Origin: an actinobacterium SCGC AAA278-O22
Lineage (GTDB): Bacteria > Actinomycetota > Actinomycetes > Nanopelagicales > Nanopelagicaceae
Reading direction: 5' to 3'
Length of the DNA: 64,000 nt
Assembly: GCA_000372185.1 (NCBI GenBank)
Contig: AQUA01000002.1
Coordinates: forward strand, 5,873 to 69,872
How positions within the stretch are numbered: the stretch's first letter is position 1; each line of letters begins with the position of its first letter. The position numbers were made by a program, and so were the translations under genes. Below the pieces are notes generated by a model. The model had not been told where the DNA came from. It worked only from the letters and a program-made list of their open reading frames with translations, and searched no databases. Positions 8,791-17,553 of this stretch are shown here, piece after piece.

Positions 8791-10500
8791 ATGCGCAGCG
8801 CGGATTGGTATGGAGGAAACTCAAAGGATTCCTATATTCATCGCGCTTGGATGCGCCGTGGTAATCCCGATTCTGCTTTCAACGCAACTCGTCCTCAGAT
8901 AGCAATTATCAATACTGCTTCAGATTTAGCTCCATGCAATTTGCATCTTGATGAAGTTGCACAAAGTGTTAAGAACGGCATTTGGGAAGCAGGAGGAGTC
9001 CCGCATAACTTACCGATGGTCTCACTCGGTGAAACGAATGTTCGACCAACTGCAATGTTGTGGCGCAATATGGTTGCAATGGCAACTGAAGAAATGATTC
9101 GTGCCAATCCAGTTGATGGCGTTGTACTACTTGGTGGATGCGATAAAACTATTCCTGCACTGTTAATGGGCGCTGCATCGGTAAATCTTCCAGCAATAGT
9201 TGTGCCAGGAGGACCGATGCTCAATGGAACTTTTAAGGGTGAGCGACTTGGTTGCGGTACCGGTGTATGGAAATTTAGCGAAGCAGTCCGCGCGGGAACA
9301 ATGTCGCAAGAAGATTTTAATAATTCAGAGAAGTCGATGATTCGTAGTAAGGGTCACTGCAACACAATGGGAACTGCATCAACGATGGGCAGTCTTGCAG
9401 AGGCGCTTGGAATGGTTCTTCCTGGGACTGCAGGAACTCCTGCAGTTGATAGTCGATTGCTTCAAGCAGCTCACGAATCAGGAATACGTATCGTGGATAT
9501 GGTCTCTGAAGATCTCAAACCAACGGACATTATGACCATTGGTTCATTTACCAATGCCATCGTCGCACTCGGTGCGATTGGCGGCTCTACTAATGCAGTT
9601 GTGCACCTATTAGCTATTGCGGGGCGCCTTGGAATAAAGCTCACTCTCGATGATTTTGACCGGATTGGTTCACGAATTCCACTCTTAGTGAATCTTCAAC
9701 CTGCAGGTGAATATTTGATGGAAGATCTTTTCCGCGCTGGAGGGCTTGCTGCCGTGATGAAGGAAGTAGAAAAGCATTTAGATCGATCCGCCATTACTGT
9801 TACCGGAAAGCCCTATGTAGATTCTCTGAACGGTGCTGAAATTTATGACAACAAAGTAATTAAGAAATATGAATCGCCTTTGCAACCAGAAGCAGGAATT
9901 GCAGTCTTGCGCGGAAATATCGCACCTGATGGAGCAGTTATTAAGCCAGCAGCTGCTAGCCAAAATTTATTGGTGCACACTGGCAAGGCAGTAATTTTTG
10001 AGAGCATTGAAGATTTCCATGCTCGCATCGATGATCCATCACTTGATGTAGATGAAAATAGCGTTTTAGTACTTCGTGGATGTGGACCAAAGGGTTATCC
10101 CGGAATGCCAGAAGTTTCTAACATGGCGATTCCAAAGAAACTGTTGGAAAAGGGCGTATTGGATCTTGTTCGTATCTGCGATGGTCGCATGAGCGGTACT
10201 GCCTTTGGAACAGTTGTGCTTCACGTATCTCCTGAAGCCGCACTGGGTGGCCCTCTTGCTAAATTGCAGAATGGCGACATCATCGAACTCAATGTTCCTG
10301 CTCGCACACTTAATGTGAAAATTTCTGATGCAGAGTTGGCAGCGCGAGTTCCTTCACAAGCGATGACGGATGCGCTAGCTCGCCCTGCTCGCGGGTGGGA
10401 GCACCTCTATATAGAGCATGTAGAACAGGCACATTTAGGTGCAGATCTTGATTTCTTACGTGGGGCTAGTGGTTCACAGACCCCACGCGAATCGCATTAA
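8791..10500 (+). CDS. IlvD/Edd-family dehydratase, sugar-acid (arabonate/xylonate-like) type
   Basis: A 569-residue iron-sulfur dehydratase that should convert an aldonic acid to its 2-keto-3-deoxy acid. Cluster ligands appear in SDLAPCN, GGCDKTIPALLMG and KGHCNTMGTAST, and the catalytic serine region is CDGRMSGTAFGTVVLHVSPE. The opening RSADWYGG and the SDLAPCN variant resemble sugar-acid dehydratases rather than the branched-chain amino acid enzyme IlvD. The zinc sugar dehydrogenase downstream and the sugar-acid region from 12.9 kb support that role. The exact substrate is not predictable. Confidence 0.82.
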   Translation: MRSADWYGGNSKDSYIHRAWMRRGNPDSAFNATRPQIAIINTASDLAPCNLHLDEVAQSVKNGIWEAGGVPHNLPMVSLGETNVRPTAMLWRNMVAMATEEMIRANPVDGVVLLGGCDKTIPALLMGAASVNLPAIVVPGGPMLNGTFKGERLGCGTGVWKFSEAVRAGTMSQEDFNNSEKSMIRSKGHCNTMGTASTMGSLAEALGMVLPGTAGTPAVDSRLLQAAHESGIRIVDMVSEDLKPTDIMTIGSFTNAIVALGAIGGSTNAVVHLLAIAGRLGIKLTLDDFDRIGSRIPLLVNLQPAGEYLMEDLFRAGGLAAVMKEVEKHLDRSAITVTGKPYVDSLNGAEIYDNKVIKKYESPLQPEAGIAVLRGNIAPDGAVIKPAAASQNLLVHTGKAVIFESIEDFHARIDDPSLDVDENSVLVLRGCGPKGYPGMPEVSNMAIPKKLLEKGVLDLVRICDGRMSGTAFGTVVLHVSPEAALGGPLAKLQNGDIIELNVPARTLNVKISDAELAARVPSQAMTDALARPARGWEHLYIEHVEQAHLGADLDFLRGASGSQTPRESH

Positions 10501-10564
10501 TTAAGCGCTAGGACAACATAGATACTTCAACTTAATTGCTTTCTCTTTGCGATATTTACGTGAG

Positions 10565-10570
10565 TAAACT
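10565..10570 (+). promoter_or_regulatory. -10 box of leaderless sugar dehydrogenase gene
   Basis: TAAACT ends six bases before GTG 10577; no Shine-Dalgarno sequence precedes the GTG. An overlapping GTG at 10575 is out of frame. Confidence 0.55.
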
Positions 10571-10576
10571 TCAAGT

Positions 10577-11584
10577 GTGCGCGCCTATGTAATAACTAGC
10601 CCCCAAGTTGGTTCAGTTGTCGAAGTCTCCGAACCAACTATTGGCGCAGAAGATTTTTTAATTCGCGTTGAGCGTGCTGGAATTTGCGGCACTGATGTCG
10701 AATTTTTTAATGGAGATATGTCTTATCTTGCTAGCGGAGAGGCACACTTTCCGCTTCGCATTGGTCACGAATGGTGCGGCCGAGTTGTTGCGGTAGGTAA
10801 TTCAATTGATTCTGCTTGGATTGGAAAATTTGTTACCGGCGACACCATGCTGGGATGTCAACGATGCGACCGCTGCAGAAGTGGCTTTCAGTATCTATGT
10901 GCAGAAAGAGATGAAGTAGGAATACGGCGCGGATTTGCCGGTGCTCTTGCAGAAATGTTGGTAATTCCAAGTTTTGCAGTGCATGAATTGCCCAATGGCA
11001 TGGATCCCGCACTTGGTGCGATGGTTGAACCCACAGGAAATGCTCTTCGTGCAGTGGATGCAACACATGTAGAAAAAGGTGAACGTCTTCTCATATTCGG
11101 GCCAGGAACTATTGGCTTGCTCTGTGCACTTATCGCACACAGCCGCGGAGTAGAAGTTCATTTAGTAGGCGTTGACGAAAAGTCATTGAATTTTGCTCGT
11201 CAGTTCGGATTTGCAGGAGTTCACTCAATCCACTCAGTGCCAACAGTGACAATTCATTCGATAATCGATGCAACATATGGTGATGGAGTCCCTGCGCTTG
11301 CACTGGAAATGATTGAACCTGGTCGATCCATTGTTTTAATTGGAATCGCAGGTGTGCCTAATCTGATTGATAGTCGAATTGTTGTTCTGAAGGATTTAAC
11401 ACTCACTGGAATATTGAGCGCTTCCCCCGGACTTTCTGGAGCAATTGAGATTTTGAGTAATGGAGTTATTGATCCGCGGCCACTGATAGCGGGTGTAGTT
11501 TCGCTTGAAGAGACAAGCGCAGTTCTCAGCGGCAATCGCTCGGGTGTAAAAGGAGATGGACCAAAAATCCATATAAAACCATGA
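10577..11584 (+). CDS. Zinc-dependent alcohol/sugar dehydrogenase (MDR family)
   Basis: A 335-residue medium-chain dehydrogenase related to threonine, sorbitol and glucose dehydrogenases. Catalytic zinc ligands lie in GICGTDVEFF and GHEWCG, the structural-zinc loop is CQRCDRCRSGFQYLC, and the nucleotide-binding motif is GPGTIGLLCAL. It probably oxidises a sugar or polyol with NAD(P); with the upstream dehydratase it could give an oxidise-then-dehydrate route. The start is GTG with an upstream -10 box. Its stop overlaps the next ATG by four bases. Confidence 0.82.
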   Translation: MRAYVITSPQVGSVVEVSEPTIGAEDFLIRVERAGICGTDVEFFNGDMSYLASGEAHFPLRIGHEWCGRVVAVGNSIDSAWIGKFVTGDTMLGCQRCDRCRSGFQYLCAERDEVGIRRGFAGALAEMLVIPSFAVHELPNGMDPALGAMVEPTGNALRAVDATHVEKGERLLIFGPGTIGLLCALIAHSRGVEVHLVGVDEKSLNFARQFGFAGVHSIHSVPTVTIHSIIDATYGDGVPALALEMIEPGRSIVLIGIAGVPNLIDSRIVVLKDLTLTGILSASPGLSGAIEILSNGVIDPRPLIAGVVSLEETSAVLSGNRSGVKGDGPKIHIKP

Positions 11585-12873
11585 AAAAGATAGCGATTAT
11601 TTTAAGCAGCTTAATTTTGACCAGCGCTCTTCCACCGGCACATGCTGCAGAAGCGCCAATCACAGTGATGTCCCGCAATCTCTATTTGGGTGCCGATGTG
11701 GGCGTGGCTCTTGCCAAGATTCCAAACATGCCAGCTGCTGCTCAATTTATGTGGAATCAAGTTCAAAAAACTGATTTTTCACAGCGAAAGAAAATTCTCG
11801 CCGATCAAATTCGCTCCGAATCTCCTGACGTCATCGGCATACAGGAAGCAACCATTTGGTACTGCAAAGCTCACTTCTGGAGCAAGAAAACTGAAGTTTT
11901 TAACTTTACCTCTGAACTTCTAGCCGAACTGGGTGGTGAGTACACCATCGCTGAAAAGAATGGTGTGCAAGCAAATAACCCGGGATATTCCATCGGACCA
12001 ATTCCATTCTTGACTACCGTGCACGATCCAAAAACTTTCCAAAAGCTTTTTGGGCAAAATTACGCTGATTGCGGATTCCAAATCGGAGATGCCCTGATTA
12101 TTAAGAAGTCTCTGAATCAGTACGTAAATGCAGTTGGAAATTCTGAGTACAAAGATGTGTACAAAGTTGTTCCTACATTGATGGAGATCTACCGCGGATA
12201 TTCGTGGGTAGATATCACCGTACAAGGAACAAATGTTCGTTTTGTGACAACTCACCTTGAGTCACTGTGGGATCCCAATAAAGTTCCTAAGGCTGCCGAT
12301 CAAGCACGACAGTTGGTTGAAGATTTAAAGGGCACACAATCGCCGATTGTTGTCATTGGTGATTTTAATTCTGATCCGCGAGATCCACGACCATCGGGTG
12401 CACCAAATCCAGGAGATCAACCAACTGCTTCACAGAAGTGCCCGCAAGGAGAAAGTATCTGTAATGCATATCGAATTATGAGAGCTGCAGGTTTTACAGA
12501 TTCTGGCCCAGATGCCAGTGATCCGAGTACCTACAGCTGGGGAATGAACGCACTTCTCACTGGCCCAGATACAAAGCGAGCACAAGCTGCTGCAACTATG
12601 GGAAATAAATTTGGATTCACTGATCGACTTGATTACATATTTGTGAAGAACGGCATCAAGGTGCTTACTTCAAAGATGATTGGTCAGACTCCACCATATG
12701 GCACTGATCATGCAGGAGTAGTTACGCAACTTAATGTGACTGCTTTAGGTTCGGTGATAAGCGCACCTCTGGATGCACATCACAGATTCCCGATTTCATT
12801 CTGGAAAGGCTTCGGGCTACTTCTTATAGCCCTGATTGCTTGGCGCATTGTGCGTAGATTCCGCCGTCGCTAG
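11581..12873 (+). CDS. Secreted endonuclease/exonuclease/phosphatase-family protein with C-terminal anchor
   Basis: A 430-residue protein of the EEP fold, which includes DNase I, sphingomyelinase and inositol phosphatases. Residues 1-22 are a signal peptide (MKKIAIILSS start, AHA cleavage region). EEP motifs follow: SRNLYLGAD, VIGIQEATIW (metal Glu), TTHLESLW, VVIGDFNSDP, LDYIFVKNG and GTDHAGVV. Residues 405-430 are a hydrophobic helix ending in RRFRRR, a stop-transfer anchor without an LPXTG box. It should act at the outer membrane face, plausibly releasing phosphate; the substrate is unknown. It overlaps the dehydrogenase gene by four bases. Confidence 0.8.
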   Translation: MKKIAIILSSLILTSALPPAHAAEAPITVMSRNLYLGADVGVALAKIPNMPAAAQFMWNQVQKTDFSQRKKILADQIRSESPDVIGIQEATIWYCKAHFWSKKTEVFNFTSELLAELGGEYTIAEKNGVQANNPGYSIGPIPFLTTVHDPKTFQKLFGQNYADCGFQIGDALIIKKSLNQYVNAVGNSEYKDVYKVVPTLMEIYRGYSWVDITVQGTNVRFVTTHLESLWDPNKVPKAADQARQLVEDLKGTQSPIVVIGDFNSDPRDPRPSGAPNPGDQPTASQKCPQGESICNAYRIMRAAGFTDSGPDASDPSTYSWGMNALLTGPDTKRAQAAATMGNKFGFTDRLDYIFVKNGIKVLTSKMIGQTPPYGTDHAGVVTQLNVTALGSVISAPLDAHHRFPISFWKGFGLLLIALIAWRIVRRFRRR

Positions 12874-12934
12874 CTAGTTTGTCTTCAGCGTCCTTGACCA
12901 TCTAGTTAATGATGGGCAAATTCGATACACCAAT

Positions 12935-13831
12935 TCAACCTGGAAATAATTGAGTGGGTTTACCTGGAATCGATACCTGCGCAATATACGTTTTCCCCAA
13001 ATCTTCATTCCTACTAACTTGGTTAAATTTTGCAGTTGTAATAACCAGTAAATCTAGATTGGGACCAGCGAAGCTACAGCTTGTTACAAGAGGCTGACCT
13101 AAGTCGATCTCTTCTGTTATTTCAAATGCTGAGTTAAAACGCCTTACCTTACTTCCACCCCAGAAAGCGACCCAAAGCCCACCTTCGGAATCAATACACA
13201 TCCCATCTGGTGCTCCATAACTTTCATTCGGACTTGTCCACAATCGTCTTCTATTGGATAACTCTCCTTCGCAATAATCAAAACCATCTATGGAAAGAGT
13301 AATGGTGTCAATGAAATACATCGTCTTACCATCTGCACTCCAAGCAAGTCCATTACTAATTCCAATGCCCTCTATAACTTTAGTTAATTTGTCGCCACTT
13401 TTATCAAGTCGATAGAGAGCACATCCTGAAGGATGGGAGTCAACGTCGTAAGCAATCGTTCCTAACCAAAGATGTCCATCAGGCGCAACCTTCGCATCAT
13501 TCCATCTCAACGGAAAAAGATCTGGAGATCCATCTGCACTTTCACGCCCGGGCATTGTCGAAGACTCACCATTCTGATGAAGGCGTAGTGGCCCTGATGC
13601 AGTTCCGACTATAAAGTCTGAATTAATACAGGGGATTACAAAACTAACATCTTCTGGAAAAACAATTTCTCGAGTTGTCTCATTAACAATATTCTTTGAT
13701 AAAACTTGTTTACCTAAAATATCAACCCACCAAATCTCATTGTTCATTAAACCAATAGCAATCGGTCCTTCACCTACATTGCAGGCGCGTTGATCGAAAA
13801 TACGAAGACTTTCCTGAGCAGTTTTCATCAT
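12935..13831 (-). CDS. SMP-30/gluconolactonase-family protein
   Basis: A six-bladed beta-propeller lactonase of 298 residues that would open a sugar lactone to the acid. Metal-binding positions appear in VGEGPIAI (Glu), WNDAKVAPDG, ISNGLAWSADG (Asn) and GAPDGMCIDSEGG (Asp). I chose ATG 13831 because it overlaps the stop of the transporter gene by four bases; the longer frame to 13882 lies wholly inside that gene. It is the last gene of the five-gene minus-strand arm, matching an SDR > lactonase > dehydratase order. Confidence 0.86.
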   Translation of the reverse strand: MMKTAQESLRIFDQRACNVGEGPIAIGLMNNEIWWVDILGKQVLSKNIVNETTREIVFPEDVSFVIPCINSDFIVGTASGPLRLHQNGESSTMPGRESADGSPDLFPLRWNDAKVAPDGHLWLGTIAYDVDSHPSGCALYRLDKSGDKLTKVIEGIGISNGLAWSADGKTMYFIDTITLSIDGFDYCEGELSNRRRLWTSPNESYGAPDGMCIDSEGGLWVAFWGGSKVRRFNSAFEITEEIDLGQPLVTSCSFAGPNLDLLVITTAKFNQVSRNEDLGKTYIAQVSIPGKPTQLFPG

Positions 13832-14667
13832 GAGATAGCCACCAATACTAGTGAGATAGTCGCAATCATAATCCCAACCCAATTTATTAATCTTGGCCGT
13901 TGCTTCATCACTGGAATTGCAATAAGTGTCGCGAATATCGAGCTTGTAGCAATAATTATTCCTACCTTAGCTAAATCAAGATTAGTAATAGCAAGAACAT
14001 ACGTGTAGTTTGCAAGGAATTCCAATAACGCAGAGAAGACAGTTAGTAGTAACCAAGAGCTCCCTGAGCCTTTTTCTGATTCCTCGGATTTTTTCCGCAC
14101 AATTGAGTAGGCAACCAAAAATACCCCAGCTCTAGCTCCGGCAAGCCCCGTGATATTTTGTCCATCAGAAATTCGAGTCATACCGATTGAAAATCCAGAG
14201 AAACAAATTGCCGCGGCTATAGTGGTCATTGAGACCCACAGAAGGTTTGTAGCTTTTAAATTTTTGGGTTTTCCAGCTAGATAAACCCCAACAATTCCCA
14301 AGAAAAAAGCAATCATAAGAACTGATTGAATAGATTCGCCGGTTGCGGCGGCAAAGATAACAATTGCGCTTGTCTGAACAACTGATAGCAATGGGCTCAC
14401 GTAGGCAACTGGACCCTTTGCAAACGCCTTGTATGCGAGTGGAATACCAATCCCACCTGAAATACCCGAAATAACTCCAATAAAGAAATCTTGAAGTTGA
14501 AAAGTTGCGGTATCAAAGAAAGTAGAGATCAAAGCAATCAAGAGGATGATTGAACTTGTAAAGCGAAAAGTTATTCTCCAATCGCGAAGGAGAGTAGCTT
14601 TTCCCGCGAATACATTGGCTGTTGCAATCGCTACTACATTTGTAAAGCTCGCAACGTATCCGAGCAT
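13828..14667 (-). CDS. EamA/DMT-superfamily transporter
   Basis: A 279-residue integral membrane protein with about ten hydrophobic helices in two halves of five, the EamA pattern (first half to about residue 130, second half with GTRISD and TYVLAITNLDLAKVG). Such proteins move small solutes or metabolites; direction and substrate cannot be read from sequence. It starts three bases after the enolase-family gene stop and overlaps the lactonase gene, so it should serve the same sugar-acid pathway. Confidence 0.8.
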   Translation of the reverse strand: MLGYVASFTNVVAIATANVFAGKATLLRDWRITFRFTSSIILLIALISTFFDTATFQLQDFFIGVISGISGGIGIPLAYKAFAKGPVAYVSPLLSVVQTSAIVIFAAATGESIQSVLMIAFFLGIVGVYLAGKPKNLKATNLLWVSMTTIAAAICFSGFSIGMTRISDGQNITGLAGARAGVFLVAYSIVRKKSEESEKGSGSSWLLLTVFSALLEFLANYTYVLAITNLDLAKVGIIIATSSIFATLIAIPVMKQRPRLINWVGIMIATISLVLVAIS

Positions 14668-14670
14668 TTG

Positions 14671-15861
14671 TTAGCTAATCTTTGTGGATTTCATCTGTGG
14701 AGATTGGATAAATTCTTTCTTTAGGGAAACACCAAGACCAACCTGTTGACTGAGTGAAATTTTATTTCCAGAAATGATTGGCAAATCTGTCACCACGTGT
14801 GGGTACCAAGTTCTCAAGCTGGCGCGGACAGTTTCCTGAATTAATGCATTTTCAGAGGCTAGCGAAAGGTGTAAGCCGGCAATGAGACCGATAGGTCCGG
14901 TGCAGTCGTGCGGTGCAATCTGTATACCCGTTTGCTTCGTTTTCTCTACCATTTTCAAGCCTTGAGTAAATCCTCCACACCATCCCAAATCGAGAGTCAA
15001 AACATCAATCAAACCTCGATCACATAGTTGATTGACACGAGTGAGGCTTGCAACAGTTTCGCCATGGGCAATTCTTGGCATTCCAGAACCTCGAAGTACA
15101 GAGAGTTCATCGACCAGATCTGGGTAAATTGGATCCTCAACCCAGAAGAGGTCAAATTCTTTGACCGCATCAAATATTTTTTTAGCTGCTGTTGGCGACC
15201 AAAGCGCATGGAGTTCAAGCATGATGTCCATTTTGTTGCCGACACGCTCGCGAATCTTTCTAAATGGCGTCAAACCTTCATTTAAATCATCATCAGAAAT
15301 ATCCTGACCATTATTTTTCTCAGCATAGACATCGAGAGGCCAAATTTTCATTCCAGTTACACCTTCTGAAAGAAGATTTTCCGCTAAGGCTCCTGCATCT
15401 GTAAGAAAGGCTTTCAAGTCCTCTAAGTCGTCAGAGTTTTGATCGATACCCCACGACTTACTTGATTGATTTGACTTGCGCATATAACCGCGCCCGGCAC
15501 AGGTGTTATAGAAACGAATGTCCTGATTGTGCTTCCCGCCAAGATATTCGTATAAAGGTTTATTTGCAGCCTTAGCTTTTATATCCCAGATAGCTATATC
15601 AATAGCTGATCGACCACGTGTCTCAATTCCAGAACCGTTGTAACCAACGTAAGTGTGCATTTTTTCCGCCAATGCTTCCTGGTTTAGAGGATTTTCACCT
15701 ACGATTGCTGGTCCCAGAAACTCTTGGATAAATGCGGCAACCGAGTTTCCAAAGTAATAACTTTCGCCCGTGCCCGTAATACCTTCATCGGTCATCACTT
15801 CAACCTGAATGAGATTTAGAAACTCATCATGATTGTAGGTACGGACTTCAGTTATCTTCAT
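14671..15861 (-). CDS. Enolase-superfamily sugar-acid dehydratase (mandelate racemase-like)
   Basis: A 396-residue enzyme with an N-terminal capping domain (MKITEVRTY start) and a C-terminal barrel. Visible catalytic or metal positions: GMKIWPLD (general-base lysine region), LELHALWS (first metal Glu and His), WVEDP (second metal), HGETV (third) and IAPHDCTGP (His). The LELHA arrangement resembles galactonate/gluconate-type acid-sugar dehydratases more than enolase itself. It would convert the aldonate made by the SDR and lactonase into a 2-keto-3-deoxy acid for the kinase and aldolase in the plus arm. The substrate is not known. Confidence 0.84.
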   Translation of the reverse strand: MKITEVRTYNHDEFLNLIQVEVMTDEGITGTGESYYFGNSVAAFIQEFLGPAIVGENPLNQEALAEKMHTYVGYNGSGIETRGRSAIDIAIWDIKAKAANKPLYEYLGGKHNQDIRFYNTCAGRGYMRKSNQSSKSWGIDQNSDDLEDLKAFLTDAGALAENLLSEGVTGMKIWPLDVYAEKNNGQDISDDDLNEGLTPFRKIRERVGNKMDIMLELHALWSPTAAKKIFDAVKEFDLFWVEDPIYPDLVDELSVLRGSGMPRIAHGETVASLTRVNQLCDRGLIDVLTLDLGWCGGFTQGLKMVEKTKQTGIQIAPHDCTGPIGLIAGLHLSLASENALIQETVRASLRTWYPHVVTDLPIISGNKISLSQQVGLGVSLKKEFIQSPQMKSTKIS

Positions 15862-15865
15862 ATGT

Positions 15866-16657
15866 TCACCTCAAAATATCCATCGAATACTTTTTCAATG
15901 CTTGTTCAAGAACCTCATGGACTGTTCGAGACTCACCAAGAACCTCTTTAACAATTCGCGCTGCCACTTCTGAAAGCGGAATTGATAAATCTGAGGCATA
16001 CATGTCTTCTGCAAGGTGGAGATGTTGAGACATTGCCTTCATAGCCAATTCCGGATTTTTATTCTTCACTGCTTTGAATATTGTGTGATGAAGCGGTGCA
16101 CCTTTAGCAACTGTTTCGGGATCAGCCAAAGACCGCAGCATAATTTCAAAAGTCAATGTTGTAATCGATCCGAACATTACTTGGAGGACCGGATTCTGAG
16201 TTGCTTTAGCGAGGAGGGCATGAAAGGCAATATCTGCTTCGGCTCGCGCCAATAATTCGCTAGCACTTTCAAAGGCCAACAACGCAACTTCCAGTTGATC
16301 AATATCTTCATCTGTTGCTCGAAGAGCAGCAAGCCGAGCAGTTTCTTGCTCCAGATTTGCTCTAGCTTCAATCAAATTGTGGCCAGTAGCTGCAGATTGT
16401 CTAAGGGTGGTGTGTACATTTTTTGCTGTGTCCAACATATGTGGTTTTCGAACATACACTCCACGCCCAGGGACAGTTTCAATTAGTCCCTGTCTCTGCA
16501 AACCAGCTAAAACTTCACGTAGAAATAGGCGTGAAACACCATACTCCTCAGCCAACACGCGTGCGGAGGGCATTAAGGAGTCAACTGATTCATCTCCCAC
16601 GATGTATCTGCGCGTCAATTCCATTGCTAGTTTGTCTTGAGTGATAGGCGTATTCAT
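15866..16657 (-). CDS. GntR-family (FadR subfamily) transcriptional regulator
   Basis: A 263-residue regulator. Residues 1-75 form the winged helix-turn-helix (LMPSARVLAEEYGVSRLFLREVLAGLQRQGLIE, read in parts), followed by VPGRGVYV. The remainder is an all-helical FCD ligand domain with the metal-type histidines expected near AFHALLA and HHTIFKAV. It likely senses a sugar acid or related ligand and binds the palindrome in the divergent promoter region. It overlaps the upstream SDR gene by four bases. Confidence 0.88.
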   Translation of the reverse strand: MNTPITQDKLAMELTRRYIVGDESVDSLMPSARVLAEEYGVSRLFLREVLAGLQRQGLIETVPGRGVYVRKPHMLDTAKNVHTTLRQSAATGHNLIEARANLEQETARLAALRATDEDIDQLEVALLAFESASELLARAEADIAFHALLAKATQNPVLQVMFGSITTLTFEIMLRSLADPETVAKGAPLHHTIFKAVKNKNPELAMKAMSQHLHLAEDMYASDLSIPLSEVAARIVKEVLGESRTVHEVLEQALKKYSMDILR

Positions 16658-17436
16658 TTTTGGTTAACCTCTTCCGGATCCAAGGGATACAAACTCGCAC
16701 CGCCATCAATAAGTAAATTTGAGCCAGTCATATAACTAGACTTTTCTGAGAGCAAAAATTCAATGCCGTAAGCAACACTTATTGGGTCTTGTAAATAACC
16801 AAGTGGAACTGCCCGTTGAGCTCTCTTGCGATAATCAGGTTCTTCCTTCCATTGCTTTGCTGCCATTCCTACATTGACTATTCCCGGAGAAATTATGTTT
16901 GCGCGAATATTCCTCGATGCATATTCGCGCGCTATTCCTCGCGCTATTGCAACAATGGCAGCCTTCGACGCTGCGTAAGGCGTCACGGATGGCCACGGAA
17001 CATGATCAATCCATGAACTGGTGAAAATTAAATTTCCAGCACTATTTGATTCAAGCCAAGACTTTATAAATGATTGGGCAATTAACGTTTGGCCAATTAC
17101 ATTGACATCAAATACTTCACGAATCGAGTCTTCACTTTGTTCATCAATCGTGCCAGCGTGAACAATGCCAGCGAGATTAACTAACGCCGTTGGCATCCCC
17201 TCAACCTGCAATGACCCAAGGAGATTATTGATCGAAGAAGAGTCTGTAATGTCTATCTGGTGGTAGGAGTCCACTGAAATCCCATTTTTTTGAAGAATCA
17301 TGCGAGCTTCTTCTTCGCCCAGGAGGTCGATCGCAGCTAACTGGGCGCCCACAGATTGCAAATGAGTGAGTGTGGGAATTCCGATTCCACCCAAGGCTCC
17401 CGTCACCGCCACTTTGAGATTCGATAAATTATTCAT
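16654..17436 (-). CDS. Short-chain dehydrogenase/reductase
   Basis: A 260-residue classical SDR with cofactor motif TGALGGIG, NLAGI, the catalytic serine region FTSSW and YAASKAA, and the C-terminal FLLSEKSSYMTGS. It would oxidise a sugar to its lactone or reduce a keto intermediate using NAD(P). It is the first gene of the minus arm and faces the ABC transporter operon across the operator region. Its ribosome site (GAAGAAG) is weak. Confidence 0.86.
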   Translation of the reverse strand: MNNLSNLKVAVTGALGGIGIPTLTHLQSVGAQLAAIDLLGEEEARMILQKNGISVDSYHQIDITDSSSINNLLGSLQVEGMPTALVNLAGIVHAGTIDEQSEDSIREVFDVNVIGQTLIAQSFIKSWLESNSAGNLIFTSSWIDHVPWPSVTPYAASKAAIVAIARGIAREYASRNIRANIISPGIVNVGMAAKQWKEEPDYRKRAQRAVPLGYLQDPISVAYGIEFLLSEKSSYMTGSNLLIDGGASLYPLDPEEVNQK

Positions 17437-17466
17437 AACTTCTTCGAGTCTGATGGTGTTGAACTC

Positions 17467-17495
17467 TTGACAAGGTCTGTGGACATGGGGAAACT
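17467..17495 (+). promoter_or_regulatory. Candidate promoter of sugar ABC operon
   Basis: A perfect TTGACA (17467-17472) is followed after 17 bases by GAAACT (17490-17495), resembling the TAAACT -10 box seen elsewhere here. Transcription would start near 17502, just before the palindrome at 17509. Confidence 0.5.
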
Positions 17496-17521
17496 ATGCA
17501 CCAATCTTACTTGTATGACAA
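17493..17521 (-). promoter_or_regulatory. Candidate promoter of SDR-GntR-dehydratase arm
   Basis: On the minus strand TTGTCA (17516-17521) and CATAGT (17493-17498) are 17 bases apart. The -35 element lies inside the palindrome, so the same bound regulator could block both divergent promoters. Confidence 0.5.
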
Positions 17522-17523
17522 GT
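17509..17523. promoter_or_regulatory. GntR/FadR-type operator palindrome
   Basis: ACTTGT-ATG-ACAAGT is a perfect 6-3-6 inverted repeat of the length and TTGT...ACAA form typical of FadR-subfamily operators. It lies between the divergent arms and overlaps promoter elements on both strands. That the GntR protein at 15866-16657 binds it is inference from position. Confidence 0.62.
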
Positions 17524-17553
17524 CTGACAACCAAACAACGATTGGAGCAACAA

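Noticed and set aside
17467-17553. Earlier start for the binding protein at 17554
   Set aside because: It would add 29 residues before a normal signal peptide and cover the promoter and operator; GGAG precedes ATG 17554.
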